From Cyclostephanos tholiformis (lineage: Eukaryota; Bacillariophyta; Thalassiosirophyceae; Thalassiosirales; Thalassiosiraceae), in NCBI GenBank assembly GCA_036939975.1, contig JALLPB010000034.1, forward strand, positions 1 through 30,416: a DNA stretch of 30,416 nucleotides, in the 5' to 3' direction. Below are positions 18,986 through 28,126 of this stretch, in pieces. Both the position numbers and the translations under genes were made by a program. Positions within the stretch are counted from its first letter, which is position 1; the number at the start of each line of letters is the position of its first letter. Under the pieces are notes generated by a model. That model did not search any database. It was not told the DNA's origin and worked only from the letters and a program-made list of their open reading frames with translations.

Positions 18986-19510
18986 ATGATCTCCACCACC
19001 GTCCGTCTCGTCAACCTCAACATCGCACGGACAAGCGTCGTGCCAAGAGCATTCGCCGCCCAAGGATCCACTCGATCGATGGCCGCCCTTGGAGATAAAT
19101 TCAATATGAAGGTCAGTGTGTCGTCACACGCCCGCGAGTGGGCCCCGGTCGAATCTTAAAGTAATTTTCTTCGCCGATCCGACGTTATATTATTGCATAC
19201 TACCTCTTCGATTTTCGCGGCTTGCCCTTCTTAAAAAATACGCCATCCTCGCCAATTTATATTCCTCTTTCAAACGACACAGGAAAAGGTCGAGGAAGAC
19301 AGATACATACGCGCTCGCGAGGCGCAACTCAGGGAGGCCAAGGCGAAGTCCGCGGCGGCCGAGAGCAAGGCGAAGGAGCTGGAGACGAAGAGCGCCGAAT
19401 TATTGGCGACGAAGACCGCCGCGATGAACGAGGTTGCCGCCCTACTGGCCACGACGGGCGACGTCGTGAGCGAGGCCGGTCTAGCAAACCTTGCTGACTG
19501 GAAGCATTGA
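18986..19510 (+). CDS. Mitochondrial F1-ATPase inhibitor, IF1 family
   Basis: Exon 1 is 18986-19111, the intron 19112-19282 (GTCAGT to ACACAG, 171 nt, phase 0) and exon 2 19283-19510. The product is 117 residues. The N-terminus MISTTVRLVNLNIARTSVVP is rich in hydroxylated and basic residues without acids, as in a mitochondrial transit peptide. The splice creates DKFNMKEKVEEDRYIRARE and then AQLREA. This matches the inhibitory signature of IF1 proteins (F...EK..E..Y.R..E...L), which bind the catalytic interface of F1-ATPase and block ATP hydrolysis when the proton gradient collapses. A heptad-like alanine/lysine/glutamate coiled coil follows (about residues 55-95), where IF1 usually dimerises. 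Length and order fit the family. The tail GLANLADWKH has no known role. Confidence 0.75.
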
Positions 19511-20107
19511 ATGGAGCTCTTTTTATGATGTGAATTGATGCGGGTATGATTTTTTTTTTTTTCGGTGGAAAAAAAAACGGCGATTCGATTTGATCTGGAT
19601 TTGCGTTTGTGCCTCTAGGGATAGGAAAGGTCGTTTTTGCGAGGGGGGTGTCAGTTATCCTTTCCGCTGAGGCAGACCAAACCGTAATAAATACTCCCAT
19701 TAATAACAGAACTTATCGGTTTGCTCAGAAGTTCACTTCTAGACCGGATTATTTGGTTTCGAAATCATCGTCGACGATGAAGGATCTCTCCTCGCTACGT
19801 TTGTGTATCAGAACCTCTTTTGCAATCTTCAGAACGAATTCGATTGGAGTTGTGTTTGGTCAGGGAACGATTGTGTGCAAATTTGGCATGAAAGATCAAA
19901 ACAAAAAAAATGAAGTTGCCCTCTTGCCAAGGCACACAACGGAGCATCTTGCGCCCATGTTACCATGAACTCTTTCGTAAATCACCAAAACAAAACGATC
20001 CAGTTAGTCTGGATTTGTGCGATACGACAGGGATAAGATAGGAAGCGAAAGGGGGGGGGGGGGGGATTCCAGTTTCGGCTTTCAGCCACGCTTTAGATAT
20101 TGACTTC
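19511..20107. other. Convergent intergenic region with T13/A9 and G15 runs
   Basis: The region lies between two converging genes. T13 at 19550-19562 and A9 at 19569-19577 flank CGGTGG and could fold as a hairpin just after the IF1 stop. A 15-base G run lies at 20051-20065. An open plus-strand frame at 19609-19968 shows no family resemblance, and I do not call it a gene. Confidence 0.45.
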
Positions 20108-21622
20108 CTATACTGGAGAGTCCTCCCTCTCGAATTCGTCGACGACGTCGAACATCACTCCCTCGTTTCTCATGTAGTCGTAAACTCTATCGCAATCACC
20201 GAACAGCGCACCGGGGAGGGTGACGCCTTCGTAAAACGGCAACCTCGCATCGCTTCCATCCCCCCGTGCGTCAAGGAGGGTCAGCGCGAGCGCGACGATT
20301 AGGCCGGGGGTGGACACGTAGCCGGGTTCCGGTCCTGATACCCTCACCCGCGCCACCGCTTCCGATCCTCCCCCCGAGGGGAGGGGGCGGTTGCCGTACG
20401 CGGTGACGTACGTGACGAATCCCCCCCCATTCAGCTCCTCCTCCGTCGGCCCTGCCGACGTGAACACCCCCCCCGAGAACGCCTCCGGGTACGCGTGTAA
20501 CAAATCGCATCCCCATCCCCACCTCGCCAGTACGGAGAACGTCGCGCCGTAGGCCATCAATTTCATCGCCGACGCCCTATCCTCCCCGTCCACGCCCATC
20601 AGTACGCTCAATCGCGGCTCGGGCGCGGCCTTACCCCTGCGCGGATGATCCGGCAGGCGCGATCGTAGGTACCTCCAGGACGAGCGCACTGCATAGGCGT
20701 CGGCGCCCACGAATCGCATCGTGCGCAGTCCCAATTTGGCGTCGTACCCCGGGAGGTAGGACCCTGGCGTCGGGGGTATCAAAGGCCAATGTTTTGGCCT
20801 CGGGGGGGGAGACGTCTCGTCGAATTCCGGATATTCCATCCTTACCCTATCCCGACTATTCGCCAGCTCCCCCCGAGCGGCGGCGTTGAAGCCGTCCACG
20901 GCGGCGTGGAACGTGGTAGCGTTGGCGGACGTCACGTTACGTACGGTGTGTATCACCTCGATGCCCACGCATCGCGCGTCGCCGTTGTCCTCAACGTCCT
21001 CCACCTCCGACCCGTCCGATGACGATCGTCTCGCCATCTTCGCCAGTAGAGTCCTCTCCGCCAACGCGCATCCCAGCTCGGCGGGGACGCAATCGAACGC
21101 GCATGCGTGTATCGCGAGCACGCCGACATCCCGCGCCCTGCGGTCGTACGTCAACAGCGCATCATCGAAGAATTGAGGCTCGCCGCACAGGTCGAGATAA
21201 TCGCACCCCGCCTCGATCGACGCACCCAGCACTGGCAGGCCGCACCTGCGATAGGGGCCGGCGCAGGCCAGGACGATCCTGGCATTCCTGAACGCATCGA
21301 CGAGTGACGTTTTCGACGACGACGACGACGACGACGTCGACGCTGCTTCTCCCCCCCCTTCCGGATCGACGACGACGACGACGTCGGGAACCACGAACGT
21401 GCGGGATATACGCTCATCGTCGTCCCATCCGACCTCGGACGCGACATCCCCCAGCCTCGACGCGTCCCGTCCGCATATCGCGATTGCGAGATCGGGATGC
21501 CTCGAAACGAGGTGTCGGACCACGCGACGGCCGGTGAACCCCGTTGCGCCGTGCACGATTATGTCGATGGGCCTGTCATGAAGATTACGACGCGAGCGTC
21601 CGTCTTGGGATGATGGTCCCAT
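20108..21622 (-). CDS. Saccharopine-dehydrogenase-like oxidoreductase (SCCPDH family)
   Basis: This is an intronless frame of 504 residues. After a short polar leader the Rossmann fold opens with IDIIVHGATGFTGRRVVRHL (about residues 22-41), whose GxTGFTG loop binds NAD(P), and AIAICGRDASRLGDVA. IVLACAGPYRRCGLPVLGAS and CDYLDLCGEPQFFDD (about 110-150) are hallmark blocks of the SCCPDH / trans-acting enoyl reductase family. A hydrophobic segment STPGLIVALALTLLD lies near the C-terminus and precedes a GALFGD..VYDYMRNEGV end typical of the family. Members are membrane or lipid-droplet associated and their substrate is generally unknown. Lysine-pathway saccharopine dehydrogenase is less likely given the motifs. 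Poly-Ser and acidic inserts (SSSSSSS near residue 95) look like local expansions. It converges on IF1 and is codirectional with the next gene. Confidence 0.88.
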   Translation of the reverse strand: MGPSSQDGRSRRNLHDRPIDIIVHGATGFTGRRVVRHLVSRHPDLAIAICGRDASRLGDVASEVGWDDDERISRTFVVPDVVVVVDPEGGGEAASTSSSSSSSKTSLVDAFRNARIVLACAGPYRRCGLPVLGASIEAGCDYLDLCGEPQFFDDALLTYDRRARDVGVLAIHACAFDCVPAELGCALAERTLLAKMARRSSSDGSEVEDVEDNGDARCVGIEVIHTVRNVTSANATTFHAAVDGFNAAARGELANSRDRVRMEYPEFDETSPPPRPKHWPLIPPTPGSYLPGYDAKLGLRTMRFVGADAYAVRSSWRYLRSRLPDHPRRGKAAPEPRLSVLMGVDGEDRASAMKLMAYGATFSVLARWGWGCDLLHAYPEAFSGGVFTSAGPTEEELNGGGFVTYVTAYGNRPLPSGGGSEAVARVRVSGPEPGYVSTPGLIVALALTLLDARGDGSDARLPFYEGVTLPGALFGDCDRVYDYMRNEGVMFDVVDEFEREDSPV

Positions 21623-22199
21623 ATTGGCGTGTAATAAGTAATACCTCTAGAGGTAATGTGGAAATTATCCACGGTTCGCACACCATAGTAGGTACTTTTG
21701 TATCTTGGTAGTGCTCTCGCCAGAAGAGTCGCTAGATATCGTACCAAAGAGTGAGAAACTGCAAAGCTTCCGCCCCCCCCCCCCAACATAAATATATCAC
21801 CACACCACATACACCTTCACCTACCTGCCTCTCCCGAAAGCAGGAAAGGTACATTGAAATTGCCGTCGATGGGCAATGAATCATCAAGCACTAAATACTA
21901 TCTACACCTGCCTTTCCTGAACAAAATAACCAGATGTTTCACTCGATACATTTTTTTTAAACCCTAACCTTAACTTCGTGACCGCACAGCCGAAAATGAC
22001 CAACCAATCATGGCAAGTACCCCCAACCTCCCCTTACAATTCGGACGCTCAGTCCAGGCCAGGCTAGTTCGAAGAGAGGCCCCACAGAGTGTGTGTAGTG
22101 TCAATTCGCCAATATTGTTCAACGCCACCGGCCAATCCCGAAAAGGCACACAATTATTCCACCTACCGATAAAGTCTGAGCCCAACAACATCTTCTATC
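21623..22199. promoter_or_regulatory. Upstream region of the SCCPDH-like gene
   Basis: These 577 bp lie between the SCCPDH-like start (21622) and the stop of the codirectional mL59 gene. Features are a 12-base C run (21773-21784) and, just beyond it, ATAAATATAT at 21787-21796, which could serve as a TATA-like element only for plus-strand transcription. No gene was recognised. Confidence 0.35.
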
Positions 22200-22802
22200 C
22201 TACCATGACGATCCCTTGACCGCCCTCTTAAACTCCTCCTCGATGCCGGGCAGGGGCCTATTCTTCTCCCTCTCGAGGCGGTATTCCTCGATCCTTTCGT
22301 CTGCCTTCGCCACCAGGTCCTCGATCTTCCTCGCTCGGGCCTCGCGCGTCCGATCGCGCTTGTGGCCCTTGGGGGGGCGTATGCTCTGGATCGATCCCGA
22401 GTTCCCCCCCCCTCCCACGAAGAAGAAGGACGACGGATCGATGATGGGACCGTCATTTGCCCCCGCGGACGAGCCGCCGGCCACGGCGGCGGCTGTCGAT
22501 TCGTCGACGCCCCCATCAACGTCCGTCATCGTCGGAAATTGGATTATGCCTTCGCTCGAGGCGGCGACCATCGCGCTGCCGCCGCCGACCCCCCTGATGC
22601 GATCCGGCGCATCCCAAGCGGGATCCCACCCGGAGCCCGTGACGGCGTCGAACGAGCCGTAGGTTCCGGACCGCATCGCCGCCTTGCGCAGATCGGCGGC
22701 GACGCGCCTCGATATCACCGGCTTGCGCCACTTGTCGTTGACCTTCTGCGGTCGTAGGGCCTCGACGCCATGACGGCAAAGCTGTCGTAGTGCCGACCTC
22801 AT
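22200..22802 (-). CDS. Probable mitochondrial large-subunit ribosomal protein mL59
   Basis: This is an intronless frame of 200 residues. The N-terminal half holds DKWRKPVISRRVAADLRKAA followed by MRSGTYGSF (about residues 22-51). That is a W..P..S.R..A.LRK.A...G pattern typical of mL59/MRPL25-type mitoribosomal proteins. The C-terminal half holds RPPKGHKRDRTREARARKIE followed by DLVAKADERIEEYR. This resembles the yeast MRPL25 PKGHKxE...E...R...L.K.DELI segment. A Ser/Ala/Gly-rich linker joins the two. The start at 22802 is supported by the short basic N-terminus MRSALRQLCRHGVEALRPQK, compatible with mitochondrial import. The call rests on motif similarity from memory. A lineage-specific mitoribosomal protein is the main alternative. 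It is divergent from the TPI gene. Confidence 0.5.
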   Translation of the reverse strand: MRSALRQLCRHGVEALRPQKVNDKWRKPVISRRVAADLRKAAMRSGTYGSFDAVTGSGWDPAWDAPDRIRGVGGGSAMVAASSEGIIQFPTMTDVDGGVDESTAAAVAGGSSAGANDGPIIDPSSFFFVGGGGNSGSIQSIRPPKGHKRDRTREARARKIEDLVAKADERIEEYRLEREKNRPLPGIEEEFKRAVKGSSW

Positions 22803-23105
22803 CAGGTAGTAGTAGTGTCAAGTAGCGTAATGATATTTTATTATTGTAGGCTCTTCGAAGACGGAGACCACTTGCGTCTGGCTGCCTCCCCCCTGGCCGA
22901 GACTTTCGTCCACATCTATTGAATTCCTCCGTTCATACAAGATAGAATCAACACGTAATCAAAACAGGAGGATTCTATCGCCGATCAACGTCATCATTAC
23001 GTGTATTACGTATTCCTATTAGAGAATATTTCGCTAGAGAGAGAATACTGTTAATCGTCAATGAAAATGGCACTTTTCCCTCTTCCCCACTAACTATCGA
23101 AAGCA
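22803..23105. promoter_or_regulatory. Compact divergent promoter, mL59 / plastid TPI, with ACGT cores
   Basis: Only 303 bp separate the two start codons. Three ACGT cores cluster at 22988-23011 (AACGTCATCATTACGTGTAT, then TACGTATT). The first is TGACGT on the minus strand, the core bound by many bZIP factors including aureochromes. ACACGTAAT (22951-22959) is an inverted copy of ATTACGTGT (22996-23004), and GATAGAATC (22941-22949) is inverted at 22971-22979. The arrangement suggests regulatory sites. Their function is inference. Confidence 0.5.
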
Positions 23106-24279
23106 ATGAAGCTCGCAATCGCCTCCTTCGTCGTTTGCTCCGCAGCGGCCTTCGTCCCCACCGGTGGCGACCGCCAGTTCTCTACCACGAACCCTTCGAC
23201 GACCGAACTGTATGGTCGGAAGCCCTTCATCTCGGGAAACTGGAAGCTGAACCCGCAAACGAAGGAGGAGGCTCTGACGCTCGCCAGTGGCATCGCATCG
23301 TCCATCAATGAGAATAGTCCTGACGTCGATGTGGCATTATTCGTGCCATACGTCTTCATCGAGACGGCTATATCAGCCGTGGGAGGCAAGCTGGCTGTGG
23401 GTGCCGAGGTAAATAAGTTCATTTTTATAGGCGTCTGTACGCGGAATGCCTTTCGATTTATTGTTATTGTTATATTAGGTGTATACAATCGTCAACATGC
23501 CTCTCTCAAGTTCTCTCGATGAACACACATCATTCGCAACCACCACACGGCATGTGCCAATACCGCAAATCACTTGGAATATAGGGAGTCTGCCCCCATA
23601 ATAGTGGGGCCTTCACCGGAGGAATATCCACGTCAATGGTCAAATCTATTGGCGTCAATTGGGTCCTCGCTGGCCATTCCGAACGTCGCGAGATATTCGG
23701 CGAAACCAACGATTATATCAACGCTCAGTGTCTCAAAATCATTGACGATGGGATGAGCGTCATGCTCTGCATCGGCGAAAGCTTGGATGAATTCGAGCTA
23801 GATCTTGCCGGGAGCGTCTGCGAGGTGCAATTGAAGAAGGGCCTGATGGGGATTAGGAAAGAAGAACTGGACAGAGTGGCGATCGCGTACGAGCCCATTT
23901 GGGCCATCGGTGAGCCGTAATAGGAACTCTTCGGTCGTCATTGGTTCTACAATTCGTGATATGTCGAAAGCAGGTCCACTCACTTTATTTCTCTGTTCTC
24001 ACGTCTTTCGCGAGGAAAGGAACTGGTAAGGTTGCCACGCCTGAAATCGCCCAGAGCGTGCACGCCAAATGCCGAGCAATCCTTGCGGACATGTACGATC
24101 AGGAAGCCGCGGATAAAGTCAGAATTCTCTACGGTGGAAGCGTAACCCCCGAAAGCGTTGATGATTTGATGAATCAGCCAGATATCGACGGCGCGCTCGT
24201 CGGCGGAGCATCCCTGGACAAAGATAAGTTTGGACGTATCATTAACTTCAAAACAGTCAAAACAGCCGTGCATGTGTAA
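23106..24279 (+). CDS. TPI: Triosephosphate isomerase, plastid-targeted
   Basis: Exons are 23106-23408, 23585-23909 and 24020-24279. The introns (176 and 110 nt) run GTAAAT to TATAG and GTGAGC to AAAG. The 295-residue product interconverts dihydroxyacetone phosphate and glyceraldehyde 3-phosphate. Splicing restores [19 protein letters not shown] and [16 protein letters not shown], both family signatures. Catalytic residues are present: Asn45/Lys47 in GNWKLN, His132 in LAGHSERR and Glu204 in AYEPIW. Loop 6 ([12 protein letters not shown]) and the phosphate-binding YGGSV are intact. The N-terminus [15 protein letters not shown] is a signal peptide followed by FVP, an ASAFAP-like cleavage site with Phe at +1. 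This indicates import into a complex plastid and a Calvin-cycle or plastid glycolytic role. Length is typical for TPI plus a ~40-residue presequence. Confidence 0.95.
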
Positions 24280-24540
24280 ATTTAATGGACGCATACTTAG
24301 TTAAAATATGAAAACGAAACACTTGAGATCACGCTAAAAGATATTTAAGCACTAGTCCGTCTATTTTTATCATCACTTTCACTTTCACATTGCCAAGCAC
24401 TGTGATATATTTGCCTGAGCTGAATTGACGAGATTTCGCTGCATCGGACTGAATCAACAGAAGCAAAGTTTGACTCCGTCATGACTTCTTCAGACATTGA
24501 TAGATTTCCATGGTAGGGACATCGCCTCCCAACATTCATC
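24280..24540. other. Convergent 3' ends of TPI and UTP15
   Basis: The stop codons of the two converging genes are 261 bp apart. The region is AT-richer than the genes and must hold both polyadenylation sites. No gene is seen. Confidence 0.4.
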
Positions 24541-27094
24541 TCATCGTCGGTGGAGCTCCCGCTCCTCCGCGGCGATGATCTCTGCCGTAGTCATGACGTA
24601 ATCGATCTGTCCCAAAAGTCGAAGCAACATTCTCTGGACGGTGCACTCGTTCGTAACCTTCTCCCTCAACTTGGCGAATAGCTCGTCCACCACGGCCGAC
24701 TGACCTTTCAGCGATCCGTATATATCGCACAGTATGTGCGCCACCCCGATAAGGTGGGGCGTGTACTGAGGATCATCGACGAAGCGTGTCGTAAACGACA
24801 ATATGGCATCAAGGGATTCTTCGTCGCGATTTGATAGCGCGATTGTGAGTCCGCGTCGTTTGCCCAATTCCTCGATGACGGCGATCACCTGCGGGACGAA
24901 ATCGCACCGAATATGCAATCATGGATCCGAGATGCGCCAAATACGAACAAATGACGAGGCTGATGAGGGAAGGTGACGATGGCATAGATTCGAGATGAAA
25001 ATAATCACCCGCGAATAATCTCACCGCCTGGGGCTGCCTCTTCGCTAACACGGCGTCGAGAGCATCGCCATAACGGAACTTCCGGAGCAGGGCGTCTGAT
25101 GGATCAGGGATGCACAAAAAAACAAAAACGGAAGGCGAGGTCGATAAGGAAAGGTGGCGATGGCTTATTCGAAGAGAGAAAAATTGCGAGCGAAAAATCT
25201 CACCGTACTCCGCGAGCCTTTGCTTCTTCTGATGCATTAGGAGGTAATCGTCCGGATCGTGAGACTTCTCGTGGGCGCCACGGGAGAAGTAGGAGTATGT
25301 GCCTCGACGCGGCTCCTTACTCTGCGCGCCCGCCGTAATTGCGCCCCCCTCACCGCCGGGTCGAACGTTCGACAGTGTGGAGGCCGATCGAGGACCACCA
25401 CGGCGTTGATGCACCGTGACAACACCCTTGGTCGTACCGATCGCTATGCGCTTCGCGTCTGACGATATCGCCAATGATGATATCGGCTCAGACGTTTGCA
25501 TCCCGTGGATGTATGGCAACGATCCGGATAATATGTCCCGATTGCTCGCGGAGTGTATTCGGATCAGTCCATCGAGTCCGGCGGTGACGATGTGACGCTT
25601 CCCCCGACTTTTCGATCCATCGTCGTCGTCGGCTTCGTCATCGTCGAAATCGTCGCGGGGGACGTCAAGCAGGCACATCGCGGTTATGGTCTTCGCGTGC
25701 CTCGTCGCGAACGTGCCCAGGCACGACCCATTGAACATATTCCACACCTTGAGGGTGGTCCCGCCGGCGGAGACCAGGAGCGGCATGTCGTCCAGCCTCG
25801 TCGGTGGGTCGTCCCCGCCGCCCCCGCGGACTCCTCCGCCACCACCGCCGATTACGGGCGGTAGGATCAGAAGAGACTGGACGGGATCGCCGTGATCCAT
25901 GATCGAGACGCACCGATCCCCCCTCGCCTCGTTCGTGGAATCGACGTCCCACACGCGCACGGTGTGATCGTACGAGGCGCTGATCACGATCTGACCGTAC
26001 GGTCCGATGAGACCGCGTTCGTCGTCCTCGTCGTCGTACGCGCTCCTCTTCCTTCCCCTCCCCCCCCCAACGGCCTTCCTAATCGCGCCCGACGATTTGC
26101 CCGCCGGTAGCAGACGATGACGATCGTCGTTACGGAACGACGCGATCCTGACGCACGTTACTCTGTCTCCGTGTCCGCGCAACGTGATCTCCGCGCCGCC
26201 GGCCCTCCCATTGTTTCCCGACGACGACGATCCGATGTTCCATACCCGAACGAGGCCATCGTCCCCGCCCGCGACCAATCGCTTCCCATCGCGCATCCAC
26301 GCCACGCTCCGTATCGCCCTCGTGCCTCCCCGATCGTCTCCTCCTCCTTCTCCTCCCCCGCCGCCGCCGTGGCCGGCGTCGAACGTGCGCAACGTCGCGC
26401 GGCTATTGGCATCGCACACCCTAACCCCCCCCCCCTCGGTACCTATGGCGATGAGCCTCGAATCGGACCGATGGGAGGCGCAGCACGCCAGTTTGCCGCC
26501 CGTCGGCACGTTCCTGTCGGGCTCGATGGCCTCGCAACCGTCATCGTCGTCGTCGTCATCCTTGCCGGATCCCCCCTTGCCCCCGAAGAGGTCCACGGGG
26601 CCGTTGTCATCATCGTCATCGTCTTCGTCGTCGTCGTCGTCGTCCTTCCTTCCACCCCGTCTCGAGCTTCCCCCCCCAACCCTCCTCAGAGCGCGCGCGA
26701 GATGACTGATGCCGCCGGAGGAACCCGAACGCGACGATCCGTACAATCCCACCCTAGGACCGCAAGCAACGACGAGCGACCCGCCGCCCCCGAAGTTCAA
26801 CTCGCTAACGACGGACGCGGTGCCGCCCAATCCCGGACGGAATTTGACCCGCGAGTATCGATTCTCGGGCGCGGAACGTCGATTCGCGAGGCGCACGTCC
26901 CGACGTGGTCCGAGGCCGTACTCCCTGAGGTACCACTTCCCGAGGCGGGGATGCGACTCGATGCCTCCTCCTCCTCCGCCGCTTCCGGTGCGGGAGCCGT
27001 CGGTGGCCAGCAGCGCCGACGTCGCGGAGAGGACCGTGCGAGTCGACGTCGGGGGATGCTGACGCAGGTTCGTCGATGATTGGAAGGACGCCAT
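24541..27094 (-). CDS. UTP15: UTP15, U3 snoRNP (t-UTP) WD40 protein
   Basis: Exons (minus) are 27094-25204, 25095-25025 and 24888-24541. The introns are 25096-25203 (108 nt) and 24889-25024 (136 nt), both starting GTGAGA. The product is 769 residues. UTP15 is part of the t-UTP/UtpA complex of the nucleolar small-subunit processome, needed for pre-rRNA transcription and 18S maturation. Several WD40 blades are visible (for example SVAWMRDGKRLVAGGDDGLV followed by RVWN, and VISASYDHTVRVWDV). The UTP15 C-terminal domain follows: GTYSYFSRG, then across both splices AEYDALLRKFRYGDALDAVL and AVIAVIEELGKRRGLTIALS, NRDEESL and DDPQYTPHLI. I chose ATG 27094 (MASFQSS) over the in-frame ATG at 27160 because MASF is the usual UTP15 start. 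The protein is much longer than the ~520 residues usual for the family, owing to poly-Asp and poly-Gly insertions between blades. Confidence 0.92.
26538..26650 (-). repeat. GAC/GAT triplet expansions in the UTP15 exon
   Basis: Two runs of GTC/ATC triplets on the plus strand encode poly-aspartate on the minus strand (DDDDDDEDDDDDDD and KDDDDDDDG) between WD40 blades. They are kept in frame because the unit is a codon. Confidence 0.8.
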
Positions 27095-27457
27095 CTTACA
27101 TTGCCCTCGTTTTGATCCTAAGAGGAGAGGCGTAATAATATTATTTTGAACTCCGATCACCGACAGTTCGCCTTCATTTTATTGGTTGTTAGGTACCTGC
27201 AGCCAGTAGAGATAGTAGGTTTGATTTAATATTCCACTTTTTTTTCCCTGGTCTCAAAAATGTTTGGATGAAGGACAGACTGGCGTTGCTTCTCGTTGTC
27301 TCGCGTCTCTCTCTCCTCAGTAATAATATTATGCCTCATGATGCACTTCGACACAGCTTACAGAGACGTGAAGAGGATGTTTCATATGTTTCGTTTGCTT
27401 TTTGGTGTTGCAGTCATTGCCATCTCCGCCCTGGGAAGTAGTAGCACAGGATAAAGG
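27095..27457. promoter_or_regulatory. Divergent intergenic region, UTP15 / HIR
   Basis: 363 bp lie between the two start codons. It is T-rich in the middle (27230-27250), with a reverse CCAAT word (ATTGG at 27181-27185). It should hold both promoters. No further element is convincing. Confidence 0.4.
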
Positions 27458-28093
27458 ATGAAAGTGAACAACTGCGGGGACGGGACAGAAACAACACCCT
27501 TGCTATGGGACAACAGCCTTCGTAGTCCGCATGCGAACGATGATGAATCGTCATTGTCGAGACATTACGCCAAGACATCCACCCATAGTCGTCGTCGGGG
27601 ACACCGCATGCGGGGCAGATCATTCGAAAGAGGAGATCGAATTCAGCCCATGATTACCACAACGCCACCTCAATCGCATTATTCCTCTCCTCAATTTTCG
27701 ATGACGACGACCTCGTCGTCACCACGAAGTCATTTCACTACATCATCTGCACCCATGCCCACAGGACGATCGTCCTCGTCTTCATCGTCATCATCTACGT
27801 CGACAATACCCACCGCGGCCCGAATTTGGCAAGCCGCGGTCTCCCTGCCATACCGATTGCTTTTCTTCGCATCACCACATTGCTCTCCGCTATGTGGCGT
27901 CTGCTGCTGCTTGACTTGCATCCCGGCGTCGGAGTACGGCGTGATGCAAAGGTTTGGAAGATTCGACAGGTTCCTTAACCCTGGCATGCATTTCCTCAAA
28001 TGGCCGATGGAAAGGTGAACGATGATGTAACACACAATCAAAAAAATGGAGAAAAAAATTCTCATCGTTGCTATTATTCCCCAACACTACCAT

Positions 28094-28126
<33 letters not shown>

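Noticed and set aside
18610..19104. 164-residue minus-strand frame overlapping IF1 exon 1
   Set aside because: It has no family features, overlaps a well-supported exon antisense, and spans a shared promoter.
19609..19968. 119-residue plus-strand frame after IF1
   Set aside because: Composition is unremarkable and no motif is present. It lies in a 3' intergenic region.
22216..22757. Plus-strand frames opposite mL59
   Set aside because: Antisense shadows of the more protein-like minus-strand frame.
23409..23584. Reading through the first TPI intron as coding (ends [14 protein letters not shown])
   Set aside because: It breaks the conserved TPI sequence. Splicing at GTAAAT/TATAG restores [17 protein letters not shown].
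26117..27079. 320-residue plus-strand open frame opposite UTP15
   Set aside because: It is antisense to a certain UTP15 exon, rich in Arg/Pro/Ala, and owes its openness to the GC-rich codon bias of the opposite strand.
27095..27160. Upstream in-frame ATG of UTP15 at 27160
   Set aside because: It would add 22 residues not typical of the family. MASFQSS at 27094 resembles the usual start.
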